From Bacillota bacterium (GTDB lineage: Bacteria; Bacillota; Clostridia; Christensenellales; QAND01): 61,021 bases of DNA. Location: NCBI GenBank assembly GCA_003150225.1, contig QAND01000030.1:1-61021 (forward strand). The letters are read 5' to 3'. The translations under genes were made by a program, and so were the position numbers. Below are positions 34,780 to 43,840 of the stretch, one piece after another. How positions within the stretch are numbered: position 1 is the first letter of the stretch; the number at the start of each line of letters is the position of its first letter. A model generated the notes under the pieces. It was not told the origin of the DNA and did no database searches. It saw only the letters and a list, made by a program, of their open reading frames with translations.

Positions 34780-34986
34780 GTGCCAGGAGCATACATCGAC
34801 GCGAACGTATGCAAGGGCTGCGGATTGTGCGTAACCGCGTGTCCCAAAAAGATCATTCAGATCGATGAGAAAACCATCAATATCAAAGGCTATGCGCCGG
34901 CCCATGTGGTGGATCAGGAGGCCTGTGTTGCCTGTGGCGCCTGTTATGCCATGTGCCCGGACTGTGCCATTACGGTAGAAAGGTAG
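34780..34986 (+). CDS. 2-oxoacid:ferredoxin oxidoreductase, ferredoxin-like delta subunit
   Basis: A 68-residue two-cluster ferredoxin subunit with CKGCGLCVTAC and CVACGACYAMC motifs, each donating to a [4Fe-4S] cluster. It relays electrons from the thiamine-dependent reaction to free ferredoxin. GTG at 34780 is preferred because GGAGGT lies 7 bases upstream, rather than the GTG 15 bases earlier. First gene of a four-subunit operon. Confidence 0.9.
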   Translation: MPGAYIDANVCKGCGLCVTACPKKIIQIDEKTINIKGYAPAHVVDQEACVACGACYAMCPDCAITVER

Positions 34987-34994
34987 GGTGAACT

Positions 34995-36050
34995 ATGGCA
35001 AAGGTGTTGATGAAGGGGAACGAGGCCATCGCAGAAGCGGCGATTTTGGCTGGATGCCGGTATTATTTCGGCTATCCTATCACGCCCCAGAATGAGATTC
35101 CAGAATATATGTCCCGGCGGATGCCCCAGGTGGGCGGCGTCTTTCTGCAGGCAGAAAGTGAGCTTGCGGCCATCAATATGGTATATGGCGCAGCGGGCTG
35201 TGGCAAGCGGGTGATGACCAGCAGCAGCTCTCCGGGGATCAGCTTGAAGCAGGAGGGGCTGAGCTACATCGCGGGTGCGGAGCTGCCCTGCGTGGTGGTA
35301 AACATGGTACGGGGAGGCCCGGGCCTGGGAGGCATTCAGCCCGCCCAGAGCGATTACTATCAGGCCACCCGGGGCGGAGGGCATGGGGACTACCGCATGG
35401 TGGTCTACACCCCCAGCACCGTTCAGGAGGCCGCCGAGATGGTGGTAAAGGCATTTGATGTGGCGGATCGGTACCGCATTGGCGTGATGATCCTGGGGGA
35501 CGGTATGATCGGGCAGATCATGGAGCCGGTGGATCTGGAGGCCATCGATCCCGGATACCAGGAGGTGAAAAAGCCCTGGGCCACCACCGGTATGGACAGC
35601 AAAAATGGTGTTCGTAGCGTGGTCAATTCCCTCTATATCAATCCGGACGAACTGGAGGAGGTCTGCCACCGGCTGGAGGCAAAGTACGAGGTGATCTCCG
35701 CCTTTGAGACCGATTATGAGTCCTACATGGTGGAGGACGCCGATCTTCTTCTGGTAGCCTACGGCACCACCGCCCGCATCTGCAAGAGCGCGGTGGCAAA
35801 GGCCCGGGAGGAGGGGATCAAGCTGGGGCTTTTGCGGCCCAAGACGGTATGGCCCTTCCCCTACGACGCCCTTTCCATGGCGGCGGAGGGCAAGAAAGCC
35901 GTCATCAGCGTGGAGATGAGCCTAGGCCAGATGGTGGACGACGTCCGCATCGCGGTAAACGGCAAATGCCCGGTGTATTTTACCGGACGGACGGGCGGGG
36001 TCATTCCCACCCCCAAGGAGATTCTGAACTTTGTAAAGGAGGTGGGCTAA
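34995..36050 (+). CDS. vorB: 2-oxoacid:ferredoxin oxidoreductase alpha subunit (VorB type)
   Basis: A 351-residue subunit with the pyrimidine-binding part of the thiamine diphosphate enzyme. Seen: GNEAIAEAAILAGCRYYFGYPITPQNE at the start, then QAESELAAINMVYGAAGCG and MTSSSSPGISLKQEG. It oxidatively decarboxylates 2-oxoacids (branched-chain 2-oxoisovalerate or 2-oxoglutarate) to acyl-CoA with ferredoxin reduction; sequence alone does not fix the substrate. It abuts the beta-subunit gene. Confidence 0.9.
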   Translation: MAKVLMKGNEAIAEAAILAGCRYYFGYPITPQNEIPEYMSRRMPQVGGVFLQAESELAAINMVYGAAGCGKRVMTSSSSPGISLKQEGLSYIAGAELPCVVVNMVRGGPGLGGIQPAQSDYYQATRGGGHGDYRMVVYTPSTVQEAAEMVVKAFDVADRYRIGVMILGDGMIGQIMEPVDLEAIDPGYQEVKKPWATTGMDSKNGVRSVVNSLYINPDELEEVCHRLEAKYEVISAFETDYESYMVEDADLLLVAYGTTARICKSAVAKAREEGIKLGLLRPKTVWPFPYDALSMAAEGKKAVISVEMSLGQMVDDVRIAVNGKCPVYFTGRTGGVIPTPKEILNFVKEVG

Positions 36051-36782
36051 ATGGCCGCTTTTGAAAAACCCAAGGCCTTGACGGATGCACCCTTCCATTA
36101 CTGCCCTGGCTGTACCCATGGGATCGCCCACCGGCTGGTGGCCGAGGCCATCGATGAGCTGGGCATTCAGGGCAAGACCATCGGCATTGCGCCGGTGGGC
36201 TGCGCCGTGTTCGCCTACAATTACTTTAACTGTGATATGCAGGAGGCCTCCCACGGCCGTGCGCCTGCGGTAGCCACCGGGATCAAGCGAGCCCTGCCGG
36301 ATCGAGTGGTGTTCAGCTACCAGGGGGACGGCGATCTGGCCAGCATCGGCGCCGCGGAGATCGTCTCCGCTGCTGCAAGGGGAGAGAAGATCACTGTGAT
36401 CTTCATCAACAACGCCATCTATGGCATGACCGGCGGCCAAATGGCCCCCACCACCCTTTTGGGCCAGAAGACCACCACCTCCCCCTACGGGCGGAATCAG
36501 GATATCCAAGGCTATCCCATTCGCATGGTGGAGATGCTGTCCCAGCTGGATGGCGTGGCCTACGCCGAGCGGGTTTCCATGCACAATTATCCCAACGTGC
36601 TGAAGGCAAAGAAGGCTGTGAAGAAGGCCTTTGAAACCCAGCTCGCCGGAAAGGGCTTCGCCATTGTGGAGCTGCTTTCCTCCTGTCCCACCAACTGGGG
36701 AAAATCCCCAGTAGAAGCCCTCAAGTTCATTGAGGAAGAGATGATCCCCCAGTATCCTCTGGGTGTCTATAAGGAGGTGTAA
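36051..36782 (+). CDS. 2-oxoacid:ferredoxin oxidoreductase beta subunit (TPP-binding)
   Basis: A 243-residue subunit carrying the diphosphate-binding half of thiamine diphosphate: [12 protein letters not shown] near the start and the [21 protein letters not shown] loop, followed by [16 protein letters not shown]. It forms the catalytic centre with the alpha subunit. Start codon directly follows the alpha stop; the gamma gene follows after 2 bases. Confidence 0.92.
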   Translation: MAAFEKPKALTDAPFHYCPGCTHGIAHRLVAEAIDELGIQGKTIGIAPVGCAVFAYNYFNCDMQEASHGRAPAVATGIKRALPDRVVFSYQGDGDLASIGAAEIVSAAARGEKITVIFINNAIYGMTGGQMAPTTLLGQKTTTSPYGRNQDIQGYPIRMVEMLSQLDGVAYAERVSMHNYPNVLKAKKAVKKAFETQLAGKGFAIVELLSSCPTNWGKSPVEALKFIEEEMIPQYPLGVYKEV

Positions 36783-36784
36783 CC

Positions 36785-37327
36785 ATGGAACATCGTATCG
36801 TGGTTGCGGGATTCGGCGGCCAAGGGGTTTTGCTCATTGGCCAGGTGCTCTGCTATGCGGGGATGGCCGAGGGGAAGAACGTCTCTTGGCTGCCCAGCTA
36901 CGGCCCCGAGATGCGGGGCGGCACCGCCAGCTGCAGCGTCATCGTCTCCGATGGAGAGATCGCCAGCCCCCTGGTTACCGAGCCGGAAAAGCTTATTGTG
37001 ATGAACCTGCCCTCCTTTAGCAAGTATGAGCCCCTGGTGGAAAAGGGCGGTACCATCTACGTCAACAGCAGCCTGATTGAGCTGAAGTCGGAGCGGGAGG
37101 ACATCCAAAAGCGCTATGTCCCCTGTAACGAGGCCGCCATCGCCGTCGGCAATGGCCGGGCCGCCAATATGGCCATGCTGGGCGCCTTTTTGGCGGATAC
37201 CGGCGTGGTATCCCTGGACAGCGCCATGAAGGCTCTGGCCAAGATCTTCGGCGAGCGCCGCGCCCATCTGCTTCCCGTCAACGAGGAGGCCATGAAAAAG
37301 GGCGCCGAGATGATGGTAAAAGGCTAA
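36785..37327 (+). CDS. 2-oxoacid:ferredoxin oxidoreductase gamma subunit
   Basis: A 180-residue subunit of the POR/KOR gamma family: IVVAGFGGQGVLLIGQVLCYAG at the start, the typical SYGPEMRGGTASCSVIVSD segment, and the AAIAVGNGRAANMAMLGAFLADTG helix. It completes the alpha-beta-gamma-delta complex. The operon then ends in a terminator. Confidence 0.92.
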   Translation: MEHRIVVAGFGGQGVLLIGQVLCYAGMAEGKNVSWLPSYGPEMRGGTASCSVIVSDGEIASPLVTEPEKLIVMNLPSFSKYEPLVEKGGTIYVNSSLIELKSEREDIQKRYVPCNEAAIAVGNGRAANMAMLGAFLADTGVVSLDSAMKALAKIFGERRAHLLPVNEEAMKKGAEMMVKG

Positions 37328-37328
37328 A

Positions 37329-37366
37329 CGCAAAAAAGAGAGCCCCTTGGGGTTCTTTTTTTTGCG
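37329..37366 (+). terminator. Terminator of the 2-oxoacid oxidoreductase operon
   Basis: CGCAAAAAAGA and CCCC pair with GGGG and TCTTTTTTTTGCG, just after the gamma-subunit stop, with a long T-run inside the 3' arm. Confidence 0.75.
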
Positions 37367-37466
37367 CAAAAGGGGATTCGTAGGCATTCAGATGGAAAAG
37401 GGCTTGCATTTTTTCGTCCTTTCCCATAGGGTAGAAGCGAGAAATCCCAGAGGAAGGGGAACCGCT

Positions 37467-38237
37467 ATGCTGAACGATCTCCACGTCCATACCGCCTTTT
37501 CCGCCGATTCCGACACCCCCCTTGCCGCCTATTGCCAGCGGGCGGTGGAGCTGGGGATGGGCTGCGTCTGCTTTACCGACCATCTGGACTGCCATCCCCT
37601 GGACTCGGGCTGCGGCTATTACGACCCCCAGGCTTATTTTGAGGCCATTGAAACGGTCCGGGAGCAATACGGCGGCCGGATCCGCATCCTGGCGGGGGTG
37701 GAGTTCGCCGAGCCCCACCTCCATCCCGATCTGCTTCGGGAGTATCAAACCTATCCCTATGATTTCATCATCGGCAGCATTCATTGGGTAGGAGACCTGT
37801 TTCCCAGCCGGATGCAACGGGAGGGGATTCCCTCCATGGCCTATACCGACGGCTATTTCCGAGAGGTCTATTGCGCCGTTCGCCACGGCGGGTTCCAGAG
37901 CCTGGGGCATTTGGATTTCCCCAAGCGGTATTTCGGGAAAAGCCCCTTGGATACGGGGCTCATGGAGGACATCTTTCGCCTGATGGCGGAGCGGGAGATC
38001 CTGCTGGAGATCAACACCTCCGCTCTCCGTAAAGGGCTCCGGGAGCCCATGCCCAGCCGGGAACTCCTGCGGATGTACCGGGATGCCGGCAACCGGGACG
38101 TAACCATTGGCTCCGACGCCCATTTTGTGGAGGACCTGGCGGCGGATAACCAGGTGGCCCAGGCGTTGATCCAGGAGCTGGGGCTCCGGGAAGTGGTGTT
38201 CCTTCAAAAACAACGGGTGCCGGTGCAGGACCTTTAA
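37467..38237 (+). CDS. Histidinol-phosphatase, PHP family
   Basis: A 256-residue PHP-domain phosphoesterase. Metal-ligand motifs are LHVHTAFS at the start, FTDHLD (about 32-37), GVEFAEPH, GSIHWV, HLDFP and a late GSDAHF. Members of this type dephosphorylate histidinol phosphate (HisK); another small phosphate substrate is possible since no his genes are near. ATG at 37467 chosen for the AGGAAGGGG site; the frame extends 40 residues upstream without one. Confidence 0.85.
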   Translation: MLNDLHVHTAFSADSDTPLAAYCQRAVELGMGCVCFTDHLDCHPLDSGCGYYDPQAYFEAIETVREQYGGRIRILAGVEFAEPHLHPDLLREYQTYPYDFIIGSIHWVGDLFPSRMQREGIPSMAYTDGYFREVYCAVRHGGFQSLGHLDFPKRYFGKSPLDTGLMEDIFRLMAEREILLEINTSALRKGLREPMPSRELLRMYRDAGNRDVTIGSDAHFVEDLAADNQVAQALIQELGLREVVFLQKQRVPVQDL

Positions 38238-38243
38238 TCCAAG

Positions 38244-38273
38244 GCCCATCCAGATGCTGGATGGGCTTTTTTT
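38244..38273 (+). terminator. Terminator of the PHP phosphatase gene
   Basis: Perfect stem GCCCATCCAG-atg-CTGGATGGGC followed by seven T residues. Confidence 0.9.
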
Positions 38274-38420
38274 ATTGGGAAAACGCCCCAATAAGAGGGG
38301 ATTTTTGCGGGAGCGTGCGCTAGAATACGCCCCGATCATCCCGGATAAGATAGAAAAGGAAGGAATCATAAAATCCGCCTTAGAATCCCCCAGGCCGCCC
38401 TCCAGGGCCCCGGGAGATTG

Positions 38421-38449
38421 TTACAGGTTTTCACAAAGTATGGTATACT
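38421..38449 (+). promoter_or_regulatory. Candidate promoter of nfeD-floA
   Basis: TTACAG, a 17-base spacer and TATACT. The -10 is good; the -35 is weak. Confidence 0.45.
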
Positions 38450-38473
38450 TTGAAGAAAAGGAGGCGAACAAAT

Positions 38474-38968
38474 TTGCCGCTGTTTTCGGATATCAACACC
38501 TGGGCGGTCATCTGCCTGCTGGCCGGGCTGGTCCTCATGGTGGTGGAGATCTTCACCCCGGGCTTTGGCCTGGCGGGAGGCTCTGGGCTGGTTCTCATGG
38601 CCGCCGCCATCATTCTCCAGGCCAAGAGCATCCTGGAGGCCCTGATTCTCACCGCCATCATCCTGGTGATTTTGGGCATTGCCTTTGCCATCGCGGTACG
38701 GTCCGCCCAGCGGGGGAGGCTGGCCAACTCCCCTATCATCCTAAAGGATGCCATCACCGGCCAGGAGCCCCAGAAGGGAAGCCTGTTGGGGAAGACCGGC
38801 AGAACCGTCACCCCTCTGCGCCCCGCCGGCACCGCCGAGATCGAGGGAAATCCCATCAGCGTCATCACCCAGGGAGGCTGGCTGGATGCGGATGTGGAGG
38901 TCACCGTGGTGGGCACGGACGGCGTTACCCCTGTGGTACGCCGGGCCCGGGAACCGGAACAACAATAG
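38474..38968 (+). CDS. NfeD-like membrane protein
   Basis: A 164-residue protein with an N-terminal membrane region (about 8-80: VICLLAGLVLMVVEIFTPGFGLAGG, then two more helices) and a C-terminal OB-fold domain (about 95-160, LLGKTGRTVTPLRPAGTAEIEG). It is the short NfeD form that partners flotillins. TTG at 38474 is likely the start because AAGGAGG is 8 bases upstream; the frame extends a few codons before. floA follows after 21 bases. Confidence 0.85.
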   Translation: MPLFSDINTWAVICLLAGLVLMVVEIFTPGFGLAGGSGLVLMAAAIILQAKSILEALILTAIILVILGIAFAIAVRSAQRGRLANSPIILKDAITGQEPQKGSLLGKTGRTVTPLRPAGTAEIEGNPISVITQGGWLDADVEVTVVGTDGVTPVVRRAREPEQQ

Positions 38969-38989
38969 TCCCGAATAAAGGAGAAACAC

Positions 38990-39982
38990 ATGTCAAGTTT
39001 TTTTGCTGATTTCAACATCGTACCCGTGCTGATCGTAGCGGCCGTCATCATCGTATTTGCCGTCTTCTTCAGCTTTGTGCCCATCCGCCTGTGGATTTCC
39101 GCCACCGCCGCCGGGGTTAGGGTGGGCATCTTCAACCTCATCGGCATGCGGATCCGGAAGGTGTCCCCTCAGATCATCGTAAATCCCATGATCAAAGCCA
39201 CCAAGGCCGGCCTGGATCTTTCCATTAACAAGCTGGAGGCCCATCATCTGGCGGGCGGCAATGTGGACCGGGTGGTCAACGCCCTGATCGCCGCCCAGCG
39301 CGCTGAGATCACCCTGGAGTTTGAACGGGCTGCCGCCATCGATCTGGCCGGCCGGGACGTCCTCACCGCTGTGCAGATGAGCGTCAACCCCAAGGTGATC
39401 GAGACCCCGGTGGTGGCCGCCATCGCCAAGGACGGCATCGAGCTGCGGGCCAAGGCCCGGGTTACCGTCCGGGCCAACATCGACCGCCTGGTGGGCGGCG
39501 CCGGAGAGGAAACCATCATCGCCCGGGTGGGAGAGGGCATCGTCACCACCGTGGGTTCCGCCGATAGCCATAAGGCTGTGCTGGAAAATCCCGATCTGAT
39601 CTCCCGTACCGTCTTGGCCAAGGGCCTGGACGCCGGGACCGCCTTTGAGATTCTCTCCATCGACATCGCAGATGTGGACGTGGGCCGGAACATCGGCGCC
39701 CAGCTTCAGATGGACCAGGCCGAGGCCGACCGGCGCATTGCCCAGGCCAAGGCCGAGGAGCGCCGGGCCATGGCTGTGGCCAAGGAGCAGGAGATGAAGG
39801 CCGCCGTCCAGGAGATGCAGGCCAAGGTGGTGGAAGCCCAGGCCCAGGTTCCCCTGGCCATGGCGGAGGCTTTCCGGGCCGGAAACCTTGGGGTTATGGA
39901 TTACTACAACATGCAGAACATCCAGGCCGATACCACCATGCGCAAGCAGATCGCCGGAGATGCCGGCCAGCAGGACGGCTAA
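38990..39982 (+). CDS. floA: Flotillin-like protein FloA
   Basis: A 330-residue membrane scaffold of lipid-raft-like domains (UPF0365/YqfA). An N-terminal membrane hairpin (about 8-30) precedes a PHB/SPFH-type domain with [25 protein letters not shown]. An Ala/Glu-rich coiled coil follows ([20 protein letters not shown], about 240-290). It is coupled with nfeD, the standard arrangement. Confidence 0.94.
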   Translation: MSSFFADFNIVPVLIVAAVIIVFAVFFSFVPIRLWISATAAGVRVGIFNLIGMRIRKVSPQIIVNPMIKATKAGLDLSINKLEAHHLAGGNVDRVVNALIAAQRAEITLEFERAAAIDLAGRDVLTAVQMSVNPKVIETPVVAAIAKDGIELRAKARVTVRANIDRLVGGAGEETIIARVGEGIVTTVGSADSHKAVLENPDLISRTVLAKGLDAGTAFEILSIDIADVDVGRNIGAQLQMDQAEADRRIAQAKAEERRAMAVAKEQEMKAAVQEMQAKVVEAQAQVPLAMAEAFRAGNLGVMDYYNMQNIQADTTMRKQIAGDAGQQDG

Positions 39983-40000
39983 TGGAAAGGACGTGACGCC

Positions 40001-40474
40001 ATGCCCATGATTGGAGCCCTAGCGGGGATCCTTCCCGTCTTGATTATCCTCTTGGTGGTGGCGGTATCCGTTAGCGCCAGGGGAAAGCAGCGGCGCGCGT
40101 CCCATGTGGATTGGCACCGGATTCTGGAGGAGATCACCCAGGATGATGGCGAATCCTTTCCGGAGGAGGGTAGCGCCTTTCCGGATGCCGAAGCTCCGGG
40201 GGCGGATGCCATTCGCGCCTGGGCAGGGACAGCGCCTGAGCCCGCGTTTGCCGTCCAAACCAAATTGGAGGCGGCCTATGAGGAGGAGGGTATGGGCCAG
40301 CATACCGCCCAGGGTGGGGAAGAGCGCCATGCCACCCGCCCAGCCTGGATGGAGCCCACCTCCCTGGAGAAAGACCGCAGAAGCGCCATCGACCTTAATC
40401 GGATGCGTGAGGCGGTGATCTTATCGGAGATCATCCGCCCGCCGCTCTCCAAGCGCCGCCGGGAACGGATTTAG
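40001..40474 (+). CDS. Membrane-anchored protein downstream of floA, 157 aa
   Basis: A 157-residue protein with one N-terminal membrane helix (about 4-26), a disordered acidic middle rich in Glu, Ala and Pro, and a conserved-looking C-terminal helix with MREAVILSEII. Proteins of this layout follow floA in other Bacillota; the function is unknown to me. Third gene of the nfeD-floA operon, followed by a terminator. Confidence 0.65.
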   Translation: MPMIGALAGILPVLIILLVVAVSVSARGKQRRASHVDWHRILEEITQDDGESFPEEGSAFPDAEAPGADAIRAWAGTAPEPAFAVQTKLEAAYEEEGMGQHTAQGGEERHATRPAWMEPTSLEKDRRSAIDLNRMREAVILSEIIRPPLSKRRRERI

Positions 40475-40490
40475 CGCCCCATAGAAAAGA

Positions 40491-40520
40491 AAAAAGCCGG
40501 GAGTTGCCTCCCGGCTTTTT
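40491..40520. terminator. Bidirectional terminator
   Basis: GCCGGGAG-ttgc-CTCCCGGC with flanking A and T runs, between the floA operon and the convergent Old Yellow Enzyme gene. Confidence 0.9.
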
Positions 40521-40535
40521 TGCGCTTTTTGAGAC

Positions 40536-41564
40536 TTATGGGGCCAATTCCGGCCAATTTGGGCCAAGAAGGGCCTTCTTGGCCCAACGGGAATCCTGCA
40601 TCAGAGCTCTGCCGACGCCGATGAGATCGGCCTTGCCGTTTTGCAGCAGTTCCTTCGCGGCCTGGACGTCGGTGATGCCCCCTGTCAGGATCACTGGGAT
40701 GGAGACGGTCTCCTTGATGGCCTGGGTAATCTCCCCAAAATAGCCCTGTTCTGGAGCGCCCTCTGGCCGGCGGTAGCCGCAGAATCCTCCGGAGATGTCC
40801 AGCAGGGCGACTCCGGCCCGCTCAAACTCCTGGGCCGCCTGTACGCTGTCCTGGATGGTGGCGCCTCCCTCCATGTAATCGCAAGCCCCCAGCCGCAGGG
40901 CGATGGGGTAGTTCTGGCCAACCTGGGCCCGTACCGCTTGGATAACCTCCAGATGCAGCCGGATACGCCCTGAAAGGCTGTTTCCGGCGTAATCGTCCCT
41001 TCGATGGTTGGTGAGGGGGGAATAGTATTGATTTAGTAGATATCCGTGAGCGGAGTGGATTTCTACTCCATCGAATCCCGCCGCCTTGGCCCGCGCCGCC
41101 GCTTTGGCAAATTGCTCTACCACCCGACGGATGTCCGCCTGGGTCATCTCCTGTGGAAGCTTAGGGGAATCTGTCTTTTGATTGGGCATCTTTACAGCGC
41201 TGGCGCTGATGCTTTTATGGCCGGTTACTTCGGATTTTGCCTGCCCTCCGGCGTGGTTGATCTGTGCAATCGCTTTGGAACCATTCTGGTGGATGGCTGA
41301 CGCAATCCGGCGCAGGCCCGGGATGTCATCATCCTGCGCGATGGATACCTGGTTCCGGCTGGCCTTGCCCTCCGGGCTGATATAGCTATGCTCGGTGATC
41401 ACCAACCCAATACAGCCTCCCTGGGTTTTCTCCAGATAGTAGTCCACAAGGGCTTGGGTGACGCGCCCTTCCTCATCGGCCTTGGCGGTGGCCATAGGAG
41501 GCATCACCAAACGATTATGAAGGCGCAGCGATCCGATTTCCATGGGGGTGGTCAAATGTTTCAT
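40536..41564 (-). CDS. NADH:flavin oxidoreductase, Old Yellow Enzyme family
   Basis: A 342-residue FMN TIM barrel. Seen: RLHNRLVMPPMAT at the start, AQINHAGGQAKSE, and the catalytic/FMN motif GVEIHSAHGYLLNQYYSPLTNHRRDDYAG. The later VGRALM phosphate-binding loop is present as LIGVGRALMQDSRW. It reduces activated C=C bonds of an unknown substrate. There is no C-terminal [4Fe-4S]/FAD extension, so it is the single-domain form. Single gene. Confidence 0.92.
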   Translation of the reverse strand: MKHLTTPMEIGSLRLHNRLVMPPMATAKADEEGRVTQALVDYYLEKTQGGCIGLVITEHSYISPEGKASRNQVSIAQDDDIPGLRRIASAIHQNGSKAIAQINHAGGQAKSEVTGHKSISASAVKMPNQKTDSPKLPQEMTQADIRRVVEQFAKAAARAKAAGFDGVEIHSAHGYLLNQYYSPLTNHRRDDYAGNSLSGRIRLHLEVIQAVRAQVGQNYPIALRLGACDYMEGGATIQDSVQAAQEFERAGVALLDISGGFCGYRRPEGAPEQGYFGEITQAIKETVSIPVILTGGITDVQAAKELLQNGKADLIGVGRALMQDSRWAKKALLGPNWPELAP

Positions 41565-41691
41565 GAGCGTCCTCCTTCTTTATGGGGTTATTCTACCACA
41601 AACGCCCCAGCCGGCAACTCGTTTTTTTTGAAGCCATTTATGGGCTGTACCATCCCGCTCCTTCCGGCTATAATAAGGCGGGAGGTGGCTT

Positions 41692-42900
41692 ATGCAGTCC
41701 GTAATTCCAATTATTGCTGGAATCCTGGGAGGGGCGCTGTTTCTCTTGGCGTTGATCCCCGCCTGGATTCAAGGTTGGCGGTATACCTTTTTGGAACGGG
41801 CACCCAAAAGCCTGGTGGCGGGGACTCCCCACCCGGGCGATGCCCTTCGGCTTTTGGGGTGGATGCTGGCGGGTAGCCTTTTCATCTACGCCACGGCTTA
41901 CCTGGCCGGCCGGGGGGATTTTTATAATGCCCTGGTGAAAGCCGATGCCCTCCACTATATCGAGATCGCGAAAAACGGTTATACCAACCTGGGGGAGACC
42001 CGGTACTTTCTGGTGTTTTTTCCGCTGTTTCCCTATGCCATGAAGGCCATGACCTATCTGACGGGCAGCTATCTTCTTTCGGCAATTCTCCTGAACAACG
42101 GATTTCTTTACGGTGCCATGTGGTATCTATACCGCATGGGATGCCGCTATTATGGCCGGGGAACGGCTTTTCGGGCGGCAAAATACATAAGCCTATTTCC
42201 CCTGGCCCTGTTTTTCCGCAATCCCTATACGGAGAGCCTCTTTTTACTGCTATCGGTGGCTTCCATCTATTATGCCATGGAAGGAAAACTGCCGTTGTCC
42301 GGGATTTTGGGGCTACTGTGTGCCCTATGCCGGTCCACTGGCGTGATCCTGATGCTCCCCATATTCATGGAGGGGATCCGTTCCTGGCGCATGGGGGAGA
42401 TTCCCCTTTACCAGGCGGTTCTATGGACCCTTCTGCCCCTTGTGGGAACCGGGGCCTATCTTTACCTCAACTATGCTGTGGCGGGAAACCCGTTCCAGTT
42501 TCTGACCTATCAGAAGGAGCATTGGTACAACGGGTTTGCCTCCTATCCCCACAGCCTGGTTACCACCACCCGCCATTTGCTACAGAACGCGGAGGCCGCC
42601 CTAACCCCCTTTTGGATTACCCAGTTTGTGGCCATCCTGCTGTTTGGCGGGCTGCTGGCCACGGGGGGACGGAAGCTGCATCCCACCCATTTTGCCTATG
42701 CCGTCGCGGGATTCTATCTCATGCTGTCCCAAACCTGGCTGCTGTCGGGCGCCCGCTATCTTATGGGACTGGCCCTTCCCTTTTATATCCTGGGCCGTTG
42801 GGCGGAAAAGCCGTTGGTGGATTCCGCCGTCACCTTATTGAGCGTTCTGGGGCTGTTTGCCATCACCTGGCTGTTTGCTTCGGGCATTCCCATCTACTAG
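41692..42900 (+). CDS. PIG-V-like membrane mannosyltransferase
   Basis: A 402-residue polytopic protein with about ten helices, resembling the bacterial PIG-V/mannosyltransferase-related GT-C family. The GT-C loop contains the acidic DALHYIEIAKNGY segment (about 84-96) after the first helices and FFPLFPYAMKAM. It probably transfers a sugar from a polyprenyl donor to a cell-surface glycan or lipid. TATAAT lies at 41669-41674. The YbaK gene follows. Confidence 0.8.
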   Translation: MQSVIPIIAGILGGALFLLALIPAWIQGWRYTFLERAPKSLVAGTPHPGDALRLLGWMLAGSLFIYATAYLAGRGDFYNALVKADALHYIEIAKNGYTNLGETRYFLVFFPLFPYAMKAMTYLTGSYLLSAILLNNGFLYGAMWYLYRMGCRYYGRGTAFRAAKYISLFPLALFFRNPYTESLFLLLSVASIYYAMEGKLPLSGILGLLCALCRSTGVILMLPIFMEGIRSWRMGEIPLYQAVLWTLLPLVGTGAYLYLNYAVAGNPFQFLTYQKEHWYNGFASYPHSLVTTTRHLLQNAEAALTPFWITQFVAILLFGGLLATGGRKLHPTHFAYAVAGFYLMLSQTWLLSGARYLMGLALPFYILGRWAEKPLVDSAVTLLSVLGLFAITWLFASGIPIY

Positions 42901-42913
42901 GAGGGAAATAACC

Positions 42914-43384
42914 ATGGAGGAGAAGACCAACGTAATGCGTATGCTGGACCAGAAAAAGATTCCCTACCGAGCCCATTACTATGGCGCGGGGGAGGCTCTG
43001 GCCGGCATCCAGGTGGCCCAACTGCTGGGGGAGGATCCGGCCCGGGTGTTCAAAACCCTGGTGACGGTGGGCCATTCCCGGCGAAACTATGTGTTTGTGA
43101 TTCCCGTTGGGGAGGAATTGGATCTGAAAAAGGCGGCGCGGACGGTGGGGGAGAAGGCGATCGAGATGGTGAAGTCCAAGGATCTGTTGTCGCTGACAGG
43201 CTATGTCCATGGAGGATGCTCGCCCATCGGCATGAAGAAGCCCTTTCCTACCATTCTTCATGAGAGCGCACGGGCCTTTGACGCCATCCTGTTCAGTGCA
43301 GGGCGTATTGGCGCCCAGGTGGAGGTATCGCCGGAGGATCTGAAAAGGATGGTCAACTACCGTTTTGCAGACCTGATCAAATAA
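42914..43384 (+). CDS. Cys-tRNA(Pro)/Cys deacylase YbaK/EbsC family
   Basis: A 156-residue trans-editing domain that hydrolyses mischarged aminoacyl-tRNA. Seen: VMRMLDQKKIPYRAHYY, the conserved FKTLVTVGHSRRNYVFVIPVGEELDLKKAA, and GYVHGGCSPIGMKKPFPT. The GGCSPIG motif with its conserved Lys is intact. ATG at 42914 is supported by AGGAGGG. Operon with the preceding GT-C gene (13-base gap). Confidence 0.9.
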   Translation: MEEKTNVMRMLDQKKIPYRAHYYGAGEALAGIQVAQLLGEDPARVFKTLVTVGHSRRNYVFVIPVGEELDLKKAARTVGEKAIEMVKSKDLLSLTGYVHGGCSPIGMKKPFPTILHESARAFDAILFSAGRIGAQVEVSPEDLKRMVNYRFADLIK

Positions 43385-43411
43385 AAAAGCCGCCCATTGG
43401 GCGGCTTTTTT
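43383..43411. terminator. Bidirectional terminator
   Basis: GCCGCCC-att-GGGCGGC with A6 and T6 flanks, between the YbaK gene and the convergent csp gene. Confidence 0.9.
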
Positions 43412-43425
43412 GCTGGCTTTATCGA

Positions 43426-43638
43426 TCAGGCGAAGCAGACGTTCACTGCCCGAAGCTTGCGGCTGTTTTTGGGGTCGGTCTCCGTGTCGTATGTAACCTT
43501 CTGGCCTTCTTGCAGGGATTTGAACCCATCGGCCTGGATGGCGGAAAAGTGCACAAACACATCGTCGCCGCCGTTGTCGTTGGAGATAAAGCCGAAGCCC
43601 TTCGCCTCATTGAACCATTTTACAGTACCGTTATTCAT
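43426..43638 (-). CDS. Cold-shock protein, CspA family
   Basis: A 70-residue OB-fold RNA chaperone. RNP motifs are visible: [11 protein letters not shown] and DVFVHFSAI, with the N-terminal [11 protein letters not shown]. It binds single-stranded RNA and DNA. AGGAGGT lies before the ATG. A long structured hairpin stands in the 5' leader, as expected for a temperature-controlled mRNA. Confidence 0.94.
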   Translation of the reverse strand: MNNGTVKWFNEAKGFGFISNDNGGDDVFVHFSAIQADGFKSLQEGQKVTYDTETDPKNSRKLRAVNVCFA

Positions 43639-43678
43639 AACCAGTACCTCCTAAAAGATGTTATTCAAAATCGTGCAT

Positions 43679-43728
43679 ATAAAAACCGCTGGCGCAAGTC
43701 AAAATGAAATTGACTTACGGCCAGCGGC
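43679..43728 (-). promoter_or_regulatory. Leader hairpin upstream of csp
   Basis: On the minus strand a stem of about 17 bp (CCGCTGGC and GTAAGTCAA against TTGACTTGC and GCCAGCGG), with one bulge and a 7-base loop, is followed by TTTTTATA. It lies about 45 bases before the start codon, so it may be an attenuator or a cold-responsive leader element. Confidence 0.55.
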
Positions 43729-43840
43729 AATCAATGTACATTTAGAATACGATTTCACTATACACTGCCGGCGAAGGAATAGCAAGCATTGTTTTTGCGG
43801 AAATCTGCCGATTGTAAGGGGATGATGGAAACTGCCTCCA

